Origin: Rhizobium sp. NFR03
Lineage (GTDB): Bacteria; Pseudomonadota; Alphaproteobacteria; Rhizobiales; Rhizobiaceae
Assembly (NCBI RefSeq): GCF_900111275.1
Contig: NZ_FOGR01000006.1
Span: 124,001 to 188,000 of the forward strand
Direction of reading: 5' to 3'
DNA: 64,000 nt
Made by a program: the position numbers and the translations under genes. The notes under the pieces were generated by a model. It had not been told where the DNA came from. It did not search any database and saw only the letters and a program-made list of their open reading frames with translations. Each line of letters starts with the position of its first letter. The first letter of the stretch is position 1. Below are positions 47,243 to 54,774 of this stretch, in pieces.

Positions 47243-48508
47243 TCAGCTCGCCTTGGCAAGTCCGGCGTCACCGGCAAGGATGCGGTCGAGCGCGGCGGTG
47301 AAGCGATCGACCTCTTCCAGCGTGTTGTAGTGGACCATCGAGACGCGCAGCATGCCGCCATGGTCGGTGAGGCCGAGATATTCGGCAAGGCGGCGGGAGT
47401 GGAAGTCGCCGAACCGCATGGCGATCTTCTCCGCGTCCATCGCCTTGCAAAGCTCGGCCGCATCGCGGCCATCGAAGCGGAACGCGATGGTGGGCACGCG
47501 GGTGTCGTCACGGTTGGTGGACTGTCCGACGATGCGGCAATCGTTGCGCGCGCGGAGATAGGCGAGAAGCCGCTCGGCGAGCGCATTCTCCTGCGCCGTT
47601 ATGGCCGAGAACGCTGCCTCGATCTTCTGGCGGGTCGTGCCGCTCTCGCCGGCCTGCTCGCCGAGCGTCACGAGATAATCAACGATGCCGCAGGTGGCAT
47701 AGGCAAGTTCATAGTTCGGGTTGCCCGGCTCCAGCTTCCCCGGCACTTTGTCCTTGCCGTAGAAGTAGTGGTAGAGGGTGTCGAGCTCCAGCAGCAGGTC
47801 GTATTTGCCGTACATCAGCGCGTAGTGCGGACCGTAGGTCTTGTAGAGGCTGAAGACGTAATAGTCGGCGTCGAAGGCCTGCACGTCTACAGCACGGTGC
47901 GGCGCATAGGCCACGGCATCCACGCAGATCCGGGCGCCGCGTGCATGCACGAAGTCGGCGATCTCGCGGATCGGATTGACCGAACCGAGGATGTTGGAGA
48001 CGTGGGTGACGCAGACGAGCTTCGTGCGCTCGCTCATCAGCGGCGCGAGGTCGGCGAGGTCGAGCGTCATCGTTTCCGTGTTCAGCGGCCAGATCTTGAG
48101 CGTGACGCCCGCTGCCTGCAGCCTGTCCCACGGACCGATATTGGATTCGTGATCGCTGACGGTGATGATGATCTCGTCTCCCGGCGAAAGCTGGCTCTGC
48201 ATGGCGCGGGCGAGATTCTGCAGAAGCGCTGTCGTCGAGCTGCCGAAGACGATTTCTTCCGGCCGGCTGGCATTGACGAGATGCATGGCCGCCGTCCGCG
48301 CTTCGTAGAGCGCGCGGGCTGCTTCCTGAGAAACGTCATAGGAGCCGCCGATCTGCACGTTCTTGTCGATCAGGAACGTATTGATGCGGTCGAGTGCGCC
48401 TTTGAGGATCTGCGATCCCCCGGCATTGTCGAAAAAGGCCCACCCCTTGGAAAGCCCTGGAAACTGGCTGCGCACATAATCGAGATCGAGCGGCGTTGTT
48501 GTGGCCAT
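47243..48508 (-). CDS. Class V PLP enzyme (VC1184-type, cysteine-desulfurase-like fold)
   Basis: This 421-residue fold-type I enzyme has FDNAGGSQ (residues 26-33), His120 stacking over PLP, the Asp197 pyridine contact in ICVDAVAYAPH and the Schiff-base lysine Lys223 in FSLYKTYGPHY. It matches the VC1184-like branch of the SufS/CsdA superfamily. The region that would carry the desulfurase nucleophile reads MRFGDFHSRRLAEYLGL, with no cysteine, so persulfide chemistry is unlikely. Related class V enzymes include epimerases and lyases. GGAGG lies 9 bases before ATG 48508. In this operon it probably acts on the imported compound or on the hydantoinase product. Confidence 0.85.
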   Translation of the reverse strand: MATTTPLDLDYVRSQFPGLSKGWAFFDNAGGSQILKGALDRINTFLIDKNVQIGGSYDVSQEAARALYEARTAAMHLVNASRPEEIVFGSSTTALLQNLARAMQSQLSPGDEIIITVSDHESNIGPWDRLQAAGVTLKIWPLNTETMTLDLADLAPLMSERTKLVCVTHVSNILGSVNPIREIADFVHARGARICVDAVAYAPHRAVDVQAFDADYYVFSLYKTYGPHYALMYGKYDLLLELDTLYHYFYGKDKVPGKLEPGNPNYELAYATCGIVDYLVTLGEQAGESGTTRQKIEAAFSAITAQENALAERLLAYLRARNDCRIVGQSTNRDDTRVPTIAFRFDGRDAAELCKAMDAEKIAMRFGDFHSRRLAEYLGLTDHGGMLRVSMVHYNTLEEVDRFTAALDRILAGDAGLAKAS

Positions 48509-48536
48509 TCGTGTTTTCCTCCGTATCGTTTCTTGT

Positions 48537-49298
48537 TCAGTGGTTGAGGACGGCGCGCAGGAAGCTGCGCGTGCGCTCTTGCCGCGGGCTGTCGAAGATC
48601 TGGGCCGGCGTTCCCGCCTCCACCAGCCGGCCGCTGTCCATGAAGATGACGCGGTCGGCGACCTGACGGGCAAAGCCCATCTCGTGCGTGACGATGATCA
48701 TGGTCACGCCGGTGCCCGCGAGCTTTCGCATCACATCCAGCACCTCGCCCACCATTTCCGGATCCAGCGAGGATGTCGGCTCGTCGAAGAGCAGCACGCG
48801 CGGCTCCATGGCGAGCGCACGGGCAATGGCGACGCGCTGCTGCTGACCGCCAGACAGCTGGCCCGGGAATTTCTCGGCCTGTTCGGCGATGCCGACGCGG
48901 GCGAGAAGATCGCGCGCCTTGCGCGTCGCTTCGACTTTCGTCGTGCCCCGCACCCGCATGGGCGCAAGCATCACGTTCTTCAGTACGGTCATGTGCGGAA
49001 AGAGGTTGAACGACTGGAACACCATGCCGACCTCCGCACGCACTTTGGCAAGCGACTTGCCCGGCGAAACGCGGATGCCATCGACCGTGATCGTGCTGTC
49101 CGGCGAGAAGGGCTCCAGATGATTGATGCAGCGGATCAGCGTCGATTTACCGGAGCCGGATGGGCCGATGACGCAGACGACTTCGCCCTCGGCAATATCG
49201 AGATCGATACCGTGAAGAACCGTGAAGGTTCCATAGGCCTTGGTGAGGCCGCGAATGGAGATGATGGCAGGAGCAGGTGTGGAGATGGGCGTGTTCAT
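48537..49298 (-). CDS. Polar amino acid ABC transporter ATP-binding protein
   Basis: This 253-residue ATPase has Walker [14 protein letters not shown], the Q-loop [16 protein letters not shown], signature [15 protein letters not shown] and Walker [13 protein letters not shown], all typical of the GlnQ/HisP group. It energises uptake through the permease encoded just upstream. Its ATG shares one base with the permease stop (TGATG). The family assignment is firm; the ligand is not. Confidence 0.93.
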   Translation of the reverse strand: MNTPISTPAPAIISIRGLTKAYGTFTVLHGIDLDIAEGEVVCVIGPSGSGKSTLIRCINHLEPFSPDSTITVDGIRVSPGKSLAKVRAEVGMVFQSFNLFPHMTVLKNVMLAPMRVRGTTKVEATRKARDLLARVGIAEQAEKFPGQLSGGQQQRVAIARALAMEPRVLLFDEPTSSLDPEMVGEVLDVMRKLAGTGVTMIIVTHEMGFARQVADRVIFMDSGRLVEAGTPAQIFDSPRQERTRSFLRAVLNH

Positions 49299-49969
49299 CA
49301 GCGTTTCCCCCGCGCAAAATGCTTTTCGAGGCGCGCGACGACGGCGACCATCGGCCAAAGCAGCAGGACATAGATGATGGCGGCACCGATGAGTGGCGTC
49401 GGGTTTGCCGAGAGCGCCTGCGCCTGCGTCGCCTGCTTCAGAAGGTCCGGCATGGCGACGACGGAGGCGAGCGCCGTGTCCTTCATGACGTTGATGCAAT
49501 TGTTCGTCAGCGGCGGAATGACGATGCGGATGGCCTGCGGCAGGATCACATCGACCATCGTGTGCCTGTTGGACAGGCCAAGCGCCGCCGAGGCCTCGAA
49601 CTGGCCATGGGGAATGGCCTCGATGCCGGCGCGGAAGATCTCGGCCGTATAGGCAGCCGACACGAGCGAGAGAGCCGCGACCGCGGAAAAGAAGGGCGAC
49701 AGGCGGATGCCGACGAAGGGAAGCGCGTAATAGATGACGATCAGCAGAACGAGCAGCGGGATCGAGCGGAAGATATCGATGTAGATGCGGATCAGGAGCT
49801 TGAAAAACGCCGGTGCATAAAGCCTCGCGATGGCGAGGAACAGGCCGCCCGCAAGGCCGCAGAGAATGCTGGTGACGCCGATCTGCAGCGTGACCAGAAG
49901 GCCCCACATGAGCTGCGGCAGGCTGTCGGCCAGCACCTGCATGTTGAAGAAGGTATTGATGAGATTCAT
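49298..49969 (-). CDS. Polar amino acid ABC transporter permease
   Basis: This 223-residue membrane protein has about five helices and the HisM/GlnP EAA loop ([20 protein letters not shown], with conserved Gly). Only one permease gene is present, so the transporter is probably a homodimer. It lies between the binding-protein and ATPase genes of the operon. The ATG at 49969 gives the normal N-terminus. Confidence 0.93.
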   Translation of the reverse strand: MNLINTFFNMQVLADSLPQLMWGLLVTLQIGVTSILCGLAGGLFLAIARLYAPAFFKLLIRIYIDIFRSIPLLVLLIVIYYALPFVGIRLSPFFSAVAALSLVSAAYTAEIFRAGIEAIPHGQFEASAALGLSNRHTMVDVILPQAIRIVIPPLTNNCINVMKDTALASVVAMPDLLKQATQAQALSANPTPLIGAAIIYVLLLWPMVAVVARLEKHFARGKR

Positions 49970-50031
49970 GGCCGAACGGCTCCCTGGCGTCCGGCAGGAC
50001 CTTTCAAGAATCCTGCCGGTGCGGTTGCGGC

Positions 50032-50826
50032 TTACTTGGCCTTGGGCATGTCCATGACGGCGACGGTCGAGGTCGTATCCTCGGCCTTGGCACCGAACCA
50101 GGTCTCGTGAAGCTTGGCGATAAAGCCTTCGCCCTTGAGCTTGGTGATGACGTCGTTGACCTCTGTTGCCAGCGGATCGCCCTTGTTGAACATGATCGAG
50201 TATTTCTCGCCGGTCGGGATGCGCTCGACCACCTTCAGTTCCGGCTTGTCCTTGACGTAGTAGAGCAGCGCCGGGATGTCGGAGATGTAACCATCGACGC
50301 GGCCGGCGACGAGGTCGAGCATGGCGGGCTGCAGGCCTTCGAAGCGACGGATTTCGCCCAGCTTGTATTCGGTCTTGTGCGCATCCGCCCACATGTCGCC
50401 GGTCGAGCCGGTATCGACGCCGACGACCTTTTCGCCCATGTCCTTGAGGCCCGTGATGCCGGACGCAGCTGTGACGGTCAGCGACTGGTCGCTGTCATAA
50501 TAGGGCTGGGCAAAGGTGACCGAGGCGAGACGCTTTTCGGTGATGGTGATCGAGGAGATCGCCATGTTGATGCGCCCGGACTGGACCGCCGGGAAGAGGC
50601 CGTTGAACGGCGTATTGACGAATTCGACCGTCTTCCCAAGACGCTTGGCGATCTCGTTGACGAGATCGACCTCGAACCCGGTAACCTTGCCGCTCGCATC
50701 TTCGAATTCCCACGGCACGTTGCCGATATTGGCGCCCACGGTGAGATCGGCGGCAAAGGTAGTCGTACCGAAGACCGCGAGAACGCCGGCGAGAAGCGTC
50801 GTCTTGAGAATGTTCGTTCGTGTCAT
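50032..50826 (-). CDS. Family 3 extracellular solute-binding protein
   Basis: This 264-residue periplasmic protein has a signal peptide (TTLLAGVLAVFGTTTFAAD) and the family 3 core: WEFEDASGKVTGFEVDLVNE, the SSITITEKR block and a C-terminal lobe. It captures a polar amino acid or related compound for the ABC permease. It is the first gene of the operon, and the 29-bp palindrome at 50867-50895 lies 41 bases upstream of its ATG. Confidence 0.92.
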   Translation of the reverse strand: MTRTNILKTTLLAGVLAVFGTTTFAADLTVGANIGNVPWEFEDASGKVTGFEVDLVNEIAKRLGKTVEFVNTPFNGLFPAVQSGRINMAISSITITEKRLASVTFAQPYYDSDQSLTVTAASGITGLKDMGEKVVGVDTGSTGDMWADAHKTEYKLGEIRRFEGLQPAMLDLVAGRVDGYISDIPALLYYVKDKPELKVVERIPTGEKYSIMFNKGDPLATEVNDVITKLKGEGFIAKLHETWFGAKAEDTTSTVAVMDMPKAK

Positions 50827-50866
50827 GAGAGTTCCCCTTGTTATTTGAACGTGGCTCAATCTACAG

Positions 50867-50895
50867 TGGCCTGACTGGTCTGACCAGTCAGGCCA
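50867..50895. promoter_or_regulatory. 29-bp palindromic operator for the FadR-type regulator
   Basis: Fourteen perfectly complementary base pairs flank a single central T. The core CTGGTCTGACCAG closely matches the E. coli FadR operator consensus (TGGTC-N-GACCA) used by GntR regulators with FCD domains. It lies between the binding-protein gene and the divergent regulator gene. A candidate leftward -10 (TAGATT, minus strand) lies just beyond it, so bound protein would overlap the -35 region. Confidence 0.85.
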
Positions 50896-51074
50896 AAGAA
50901 GCACGATGCTTTCCGGTTGGCAATGGCTGCGAACAAAATAGAGTGGACGTCGCCCTCCCGGATTCTGCACCGGGATGCGGCAGAGTTGATATGTCGGCGG
51001 GTGTAGCTGGCTGTGCGCCCTTAGTGCCAAGGTTAGCGCCGCAACGAGGGCTTGAGGTTCGGATTGGGGTTTGC

Positions 51075-51773
51075 ATGTTGAACAAAACGCTCGTTCCGCA
51101 GTCGGTCGCCCGAGAGATTCAGGCGATGATCCGGAACGGTACGCTGAAGGCTGGCGAGAAAATCCCTTCACAGCGCGGGTTCTCGCAGACGCTGGGCGTC
51201 AGCCGTGCCTCCCTGCGCGAAGCGCTGCTGACGCTGGAAACACTAGGTCTTTTGAAGACGGAGGCCGGGCGAGGCACCTTCGTGGCTGCGGCCACTGAGG
51301 GCGCGAATGGCGCCTCCGGTCATATGGCCCCATGGCGATATTCCGACAGCTACTCGGTGTTCGACGTCTTCCAGACGCGGATCCTCCTGGAAGGCGAGAT
51401 CGCGCGGCTTTCGGCGGGGCGCCTGACGCAAATGCAACTCGACCGGATGGAGGCTGCGACCCAGACTATGGAGGAATGCTGGGCACGGCAGGATCTCCTG
51501 TCGAACGTCGAGGCGGACCTCGCCTTTCACGGGACGATCGTGTCGGCCTGCTCGAATGCCATGCTCAAAGCGCTCTATCAGACGGTGCGCGATCAGGTAA
51601 CGGAAACGCAGCGCCAGCCGATACCCATCACGGACCCGGAGCGCATGCGCCATTCGATCGCCGAACATCGCCGGATCATTGCGGCGCTCCGGAATAACGA
51701 TGCCGCAGCGGCACGCAGCGAAATGGAAACGCATATCCGAAACACGGCACGATGCGCCGGGCTTTCCCCGTAA
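51075..51773 (+). CDS. GntR family regulator, FadR/FCD subfamily
   Basis: This 232-residue regulator has the N-terminal winged helix (PSQRGFSQTLGVSRASLREALLTL region, about residues 30-62) and a helical FCD ligand-binding domain with His residues that may bind a metal (ADLAFHGTIVSACSN and SIAEHRRIIAAL). It probably represses the divergent transporter operon and perhaps itself, with the transported compound or a breakdown product as inducer. The ATG at 51075 gives the family N-terminus; the frame is open far upstream through the operator, which would be unlikely to be coding. Confidence 0.9.
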   Translation: MLNKTLVPQSVAREIQAMIRNGTLKAGEKIPSQRGFSQTLGVSRASLREALLTLETLGLLKTEAGRGTFVAAATEGANGASGHMAPWRYSDSYSVFDVFQTRILLEGEIARLSAGRLTQMQLDRMEAATQTMEECWARQDLLSNVEADLAFHGTIVSACSNAMLKALYQTVRDQVTETQRQPIPITDPERMRHSIAEHRRIIAALRNNDAAAARSEMETHIRNTARCAGLSP

Positions 51774-51791
51774 CGCATTGCCGCTTCCGCC

Positions 51792-51836
51792 CATATCAGG
51801 TCAGGCCATCTCAGGTCAGGCCATCTCGGATCAAGC
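51792..51836. repeat. Three tandem 15-base repeats
   Basis: Units CATATCAGGTCAGGC, CATCTCAGGTCAGGC and CATCTCGGATCAAGC follow each other without gaps. The third extends into the stop of the AI-2E gene. The short direct repeat at a convergent gene junction suggests replication slippage. Confidence 0.8.
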
Positions 51837-53783
51837 CGTCTTCGCCAGGCGAACACGCGGCCGGCCGAGCTTGCGGGTAATCGTCATCAGCGGCACCGGG
51901 CCGGTCTCAGTCAGTGCCAGGCGAACCGTTTCAGCCAGCGTCAGCGTGACGAAGTCGGCATTGGTGTCCTCCAGCGTCATGCGCGGGTGGTCCTGACCAT
52001 TTGCGAGCGGCACGAACAGGCCGACGCGTAAACCCGGCCGCATGCGCTTCAGGCGGCGCACGAGATTGCGGGCATGGGTTTTCGAATTTCCGTTAAGGAA
52101 CGTGAACACCACGGTGTCGATCGTGTCGCTATCCCTGATCATGCGCAGATCGGGCGTGGAATGCGCGATGCTGTCGGCGTCGGCGCCCTGGATTTCGAGA
52201 AGCTGTGCAAGCATGGCGGCCGCGGCATCATCGATTTCCCCGCGCCCGCCGATGCAGAGCAGCGTGCGCCCGGTGCCGTCCGGCAGATCGAGGTCGTCGC
52301 CTTCCGCATGCGAATGTTCGCCTGCCATCTCCTCCTTCGGAGCCTCCTCCTCGCTTTCTTCCTCGTCGGCGATTTCCGAGAGATTATCGACCAGCGAACG
52401 GACGCTGCCCGAGAAGCGCTCGATCTGCGCATCGCTCATGACGCCACGCTGCCGATCCACCTCCCCGAGAAGGAGTGCGGGCATGCCGACCTTCTCGTAG
52501 TAGTCGCCCAGATATTCGTCCTCCAGATAGTCCTCGGCATTGGCCGTCGCTTCATCCGGATCGCCTGCCAGCAGCCTCTGGTAGAGCTTTTCATGCGGCT
52601 CCAGAACGGGCTCGTTGCCGAGAAGCACATCGAGGAAGCTGAACTGAGGGACATAGCGCCCGAGCACGACGAGGCAGACCGTCAGCGGCGTCGACAGCAT
52701 CAGCCCGAGAGGCCCCCAGAGCCAGGACCAGAAGATGGCGGAGATGATGATCGCGAGGGGCGACAGCCCGGTGTGCGATCCGTAGAGCCAGGGTTCGACC
52801 ACATTGTTGCTGACCAGCTCTGTCGTCAGAAACAGGGCGCCGACCCAGAGCACGAGCGACCAGCCGGGTGCGATCGCCAGCGCCAGAAACAACGGCAGGA
52901 TCATACCGATGACCGGACCGATATAGGGTACGAAACGCAGGACCAGCGTGAGCAGTCCCCAGAGGATGGCGTTGGGAATGCCGAGGATCCAGAGACCGAT
53001 AGTGATCGGGAAAGCGTAGAGCGCATTCACCACCAGCTGCATCAGCAGGTACTTGCCCACACGCTTGCCGGCATCCTGAAGCGCTTCGGTCGTCCGATGC
53101 AGGTCGTTGAGCCCGACCAGGCGGATGAACCGGTCGCGCAGATCCTCGCGCTCCAGCAGCATGAAGATGACGAGCACGATCACGAGGCCCGCCGTAGCAA
53201 AGGGGCTGATGAGCGGCAGGATGAAGTTGCCGAGCGTCTGGATGGGGTTCGAACGCGTGACGATCTCGACCGGCATGGGTTCGCGCGATGCCGGCATAGT
53301 GACGGCCGTATCCTCCTGGCTCTCGACCGCCCGCGTCTGGATCTCCTCACCCACCCGCTCCACGATGCCGCTCAGGTGTTTCATGATGCCGTCGCCTGAC
53401 CCTGCCTGCGCCAGCGTCTGGACCTTGACGACGATGTTGCGCTGATAGGCCGGAATATTCTGCGCGAGGTTCGCCACCTGCGATGCGACGACGACGCTGA
53501 AGAGCGCGATGGCGCAGAAGGCCGAGGCGACCGCGATCATCACAGCGGCGATCTTCGGCACCGAACGGCGGCGCAGAAAAGAGACGATCGGTGCAAGCGT
53601 AAAGGTGAGAAGAAGGGAAAGCGCCAGCGGAACGAAAATTTCCTGGCCGACCTTGAGAACGACGGTCGCGCCGATCAGGATGAGCAGGACATGGCCCGAG
53701 AGCTTGTTGCGGGAGTTGGGATCGACCGGCGGATAGAGGTCCGCTTTGCGAAGAGGGGCGGTAACTGTCGCTTTCGTGTTCAC
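51831..53783 (-). CDS. AI-2E family permease with long C-terminal soluble domain
   Basis: The N-terminal about 375 residues form the eight-helix AI-2E (PerM/TqsA) permease core, with typical blocks such as IGNAPFLxxxxx-like helices, PLTVCLVVLGRYVP and a central NNVVEPWLYG loop. Family members are 340-400 residues; this one is 650. The extra part has an acidic hinge (EEESEEEAPKEE) and a compact alpha/beta domain with TLLCIGGRGEIDDAAAAMLA and a VGLFVP strand, reminiscent of cobalamin-binding-like or receiver-like folds. The GTG at 53783 with GGGAGAG upstream is chosen over 53828. Whether it moves AI-2 or something else is unknown. Confidence 0.82.
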   Translation of the reverse strand: MNTKATVTAPLRKADLYPPVDPNSRNKLSGHVLLILIGATVVLKVGQEIFVPLALSLLLTFTLAPIVSFLRRRSVPKIAAVMIAVASAFCAIALFSVVVASQVANLAQNIPAYQRNIVVKVQTLAQAGSGDGIMKHLSGIVERVGEEIQTRAVESQEDTAVTMPASREPMPVEIVTRSNPIQTLGNFILPLISPFATAGLVIVLVIFMLLEREDLRDRFIRLVGLNDLHRTTEALQDAGKRVGKYLLMQLVVNALYAFPITIGLWILGIPNAILWGLLTLVLRFVPYIGPVIGMILPLFLALAIAPGWSLVLWVGALFLTTELVSNNVVEPWLYGSHTGLSPLAIIISAIFWSWLWGPLGLMLSTPLTVCLVVLGRYVPQFSFLDVLLGNEPVLEPHEKLYQRLLAGDPDEATANAEDYLEDEYLGDYYEKVGMPALLLGEVDRQRGVMSDAQIERFSGSVRSLVDNLSEIADEEESEEEAPKEEMAGEHSHAEGDDLDLPDGTGRTLLCIGGRGEIDDAAAAMLAQLLEIQGADADSIAHSTPDLRMIRDSDTIDTVVFTFLNGNSKTHARNLVRRLKRMRPGLRVGLFVPLANGQDHPRMTLEDTNADFVTLTLAETVRLALTETGPVPLMTITRKLGRPRVRLAKTA

Positions 53784-53986
53784 ATGTCTCTCCCAAACCC
53801 GCTGATCGCGCGGCTGAGGACCGGGCATTAGAGAACACTGATGCCGAATATTGGTTCCGTTCGCCAGCTCAATATCCGGAAGGACGCGAAGCGTTGCGAG
53901 AGGCAGAGGTAAAGCCGCCTCTCGCGTCTATCGAATGACAGCGGGCCGGACGCGAGAGCCCGGCCTCAGTCAGTCCCTGTCGAGGG

Positions 53987-54520
53987 TCAATCCTTGTCGA
54001 GAGTCTGGGCCATTTCGAGATGATGCTGCAGAGCCGGCAGCGTCTTGGCGGCCCACGCCTTCAGTTCCGGCGTCTCGCCTTCCTCACCGTAACGCTTGAA
54101 CAGATCGACAGCGTTCTCATGGGCCGTCACCTGCTGGTCGTGATATTCCTCGTTGAACTCGGCGCCCTGCAGCTCCTTCAGTTCGTCGAGCATGCCCTGC
54201 TGAGCCGACGACATGGCATTGGCAGGCGGGTTGCTGAGCTTGAGGTCGCCGACCATTTTCTTCAGTTCGCTGCTGGTCTTCTCATGCTCGGTGATCATCT
54301 GCTGGGCGAAAGCCTTTGTGGCCTCGTCGCCGCGCTCGACCGCAAGCTTGCTGGACTCGATCTCGAACATATCGCTGGCAGCAGCTTCCTGCACGAAATC
54401 CTGCGTCTTCGGCGCGATGCCGGCCACGCTATTGATGCCGGATTTTTCAGCAGCCGACTGGGCGTGAACGCCGGTCGCAAGCAGAAGGGACGCGGTCACG
54501 GCGGCAAGAATACGTTTCAT
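53987..54520 (-). CDS. DUF4142 exported ferritin-like protein
   Basis: This 177-residue protein has a signal peptide (AAVTASLLLATGVHAQ) and the four-helix DUF4142 bundle with repeated His/Glu positions (ITEHEKTSSELKKMV, QVTAHENAVDLFKRY). DUF4142 proteins are often induced in the general stress response of rhizobia. A candidate EcfG-type promoter is seen upstream. Metal binding is possible but not shown. Confidence 0.88.
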   Translation of the reverse strand: MKRILAAVTASLLLATGVHAQSAAEKSGINSVAGIAPKTQDFVQEAAASDMFEIESSKLAVERGDEATKAFAQQMITEHEKTSSELKKMVGDLKLSNPPANAMSSAQQGMLDELKELQGAEFNEEYHDQQVTAHENAVDLFKRYGEEGETPELKAWAAKTLPALQHHLEMAQTLDKD

Positions 54521-54554
54521 GGGGCAGATCTCCTTTTGGCTGGATGCAGCAACG

Positions 54555-54579
54555 AACTACGGTTCGCCTATGGGGTTCC
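54555..54579 (-). promoter_or_regulatory. Candidate EcfG (general stress) promoter of the DUF4142 gene
   Basis: On the minus strand GGAAC (54579-54575), a 17-base spacer and GTT (54557-54555) match the alphaproteobacterial EcfG consensus GGAAC-N16/17-cGTT, except for A instead of C before GTT. It lies 35 bases upstream of the start codon. Confidence 0.45.
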
Positions 54580-54774
54580 GTCGATCAGGCAAAAGGTATC
54601 GGTAGATCGGCGACGTTCGCCACTGGCCCCGCAACCGTAAATCGGTCAATAAGCGCTAACACTCTGAGCGATCGCCCCATTTTTTCCCTCGGGACGATTC
54701 CGATTCGCGAAAGAATGCAGTAGGAGTGACGCTATTCCCAACCCGTCACGCAAAGCCCGCGAGATACGAACATC

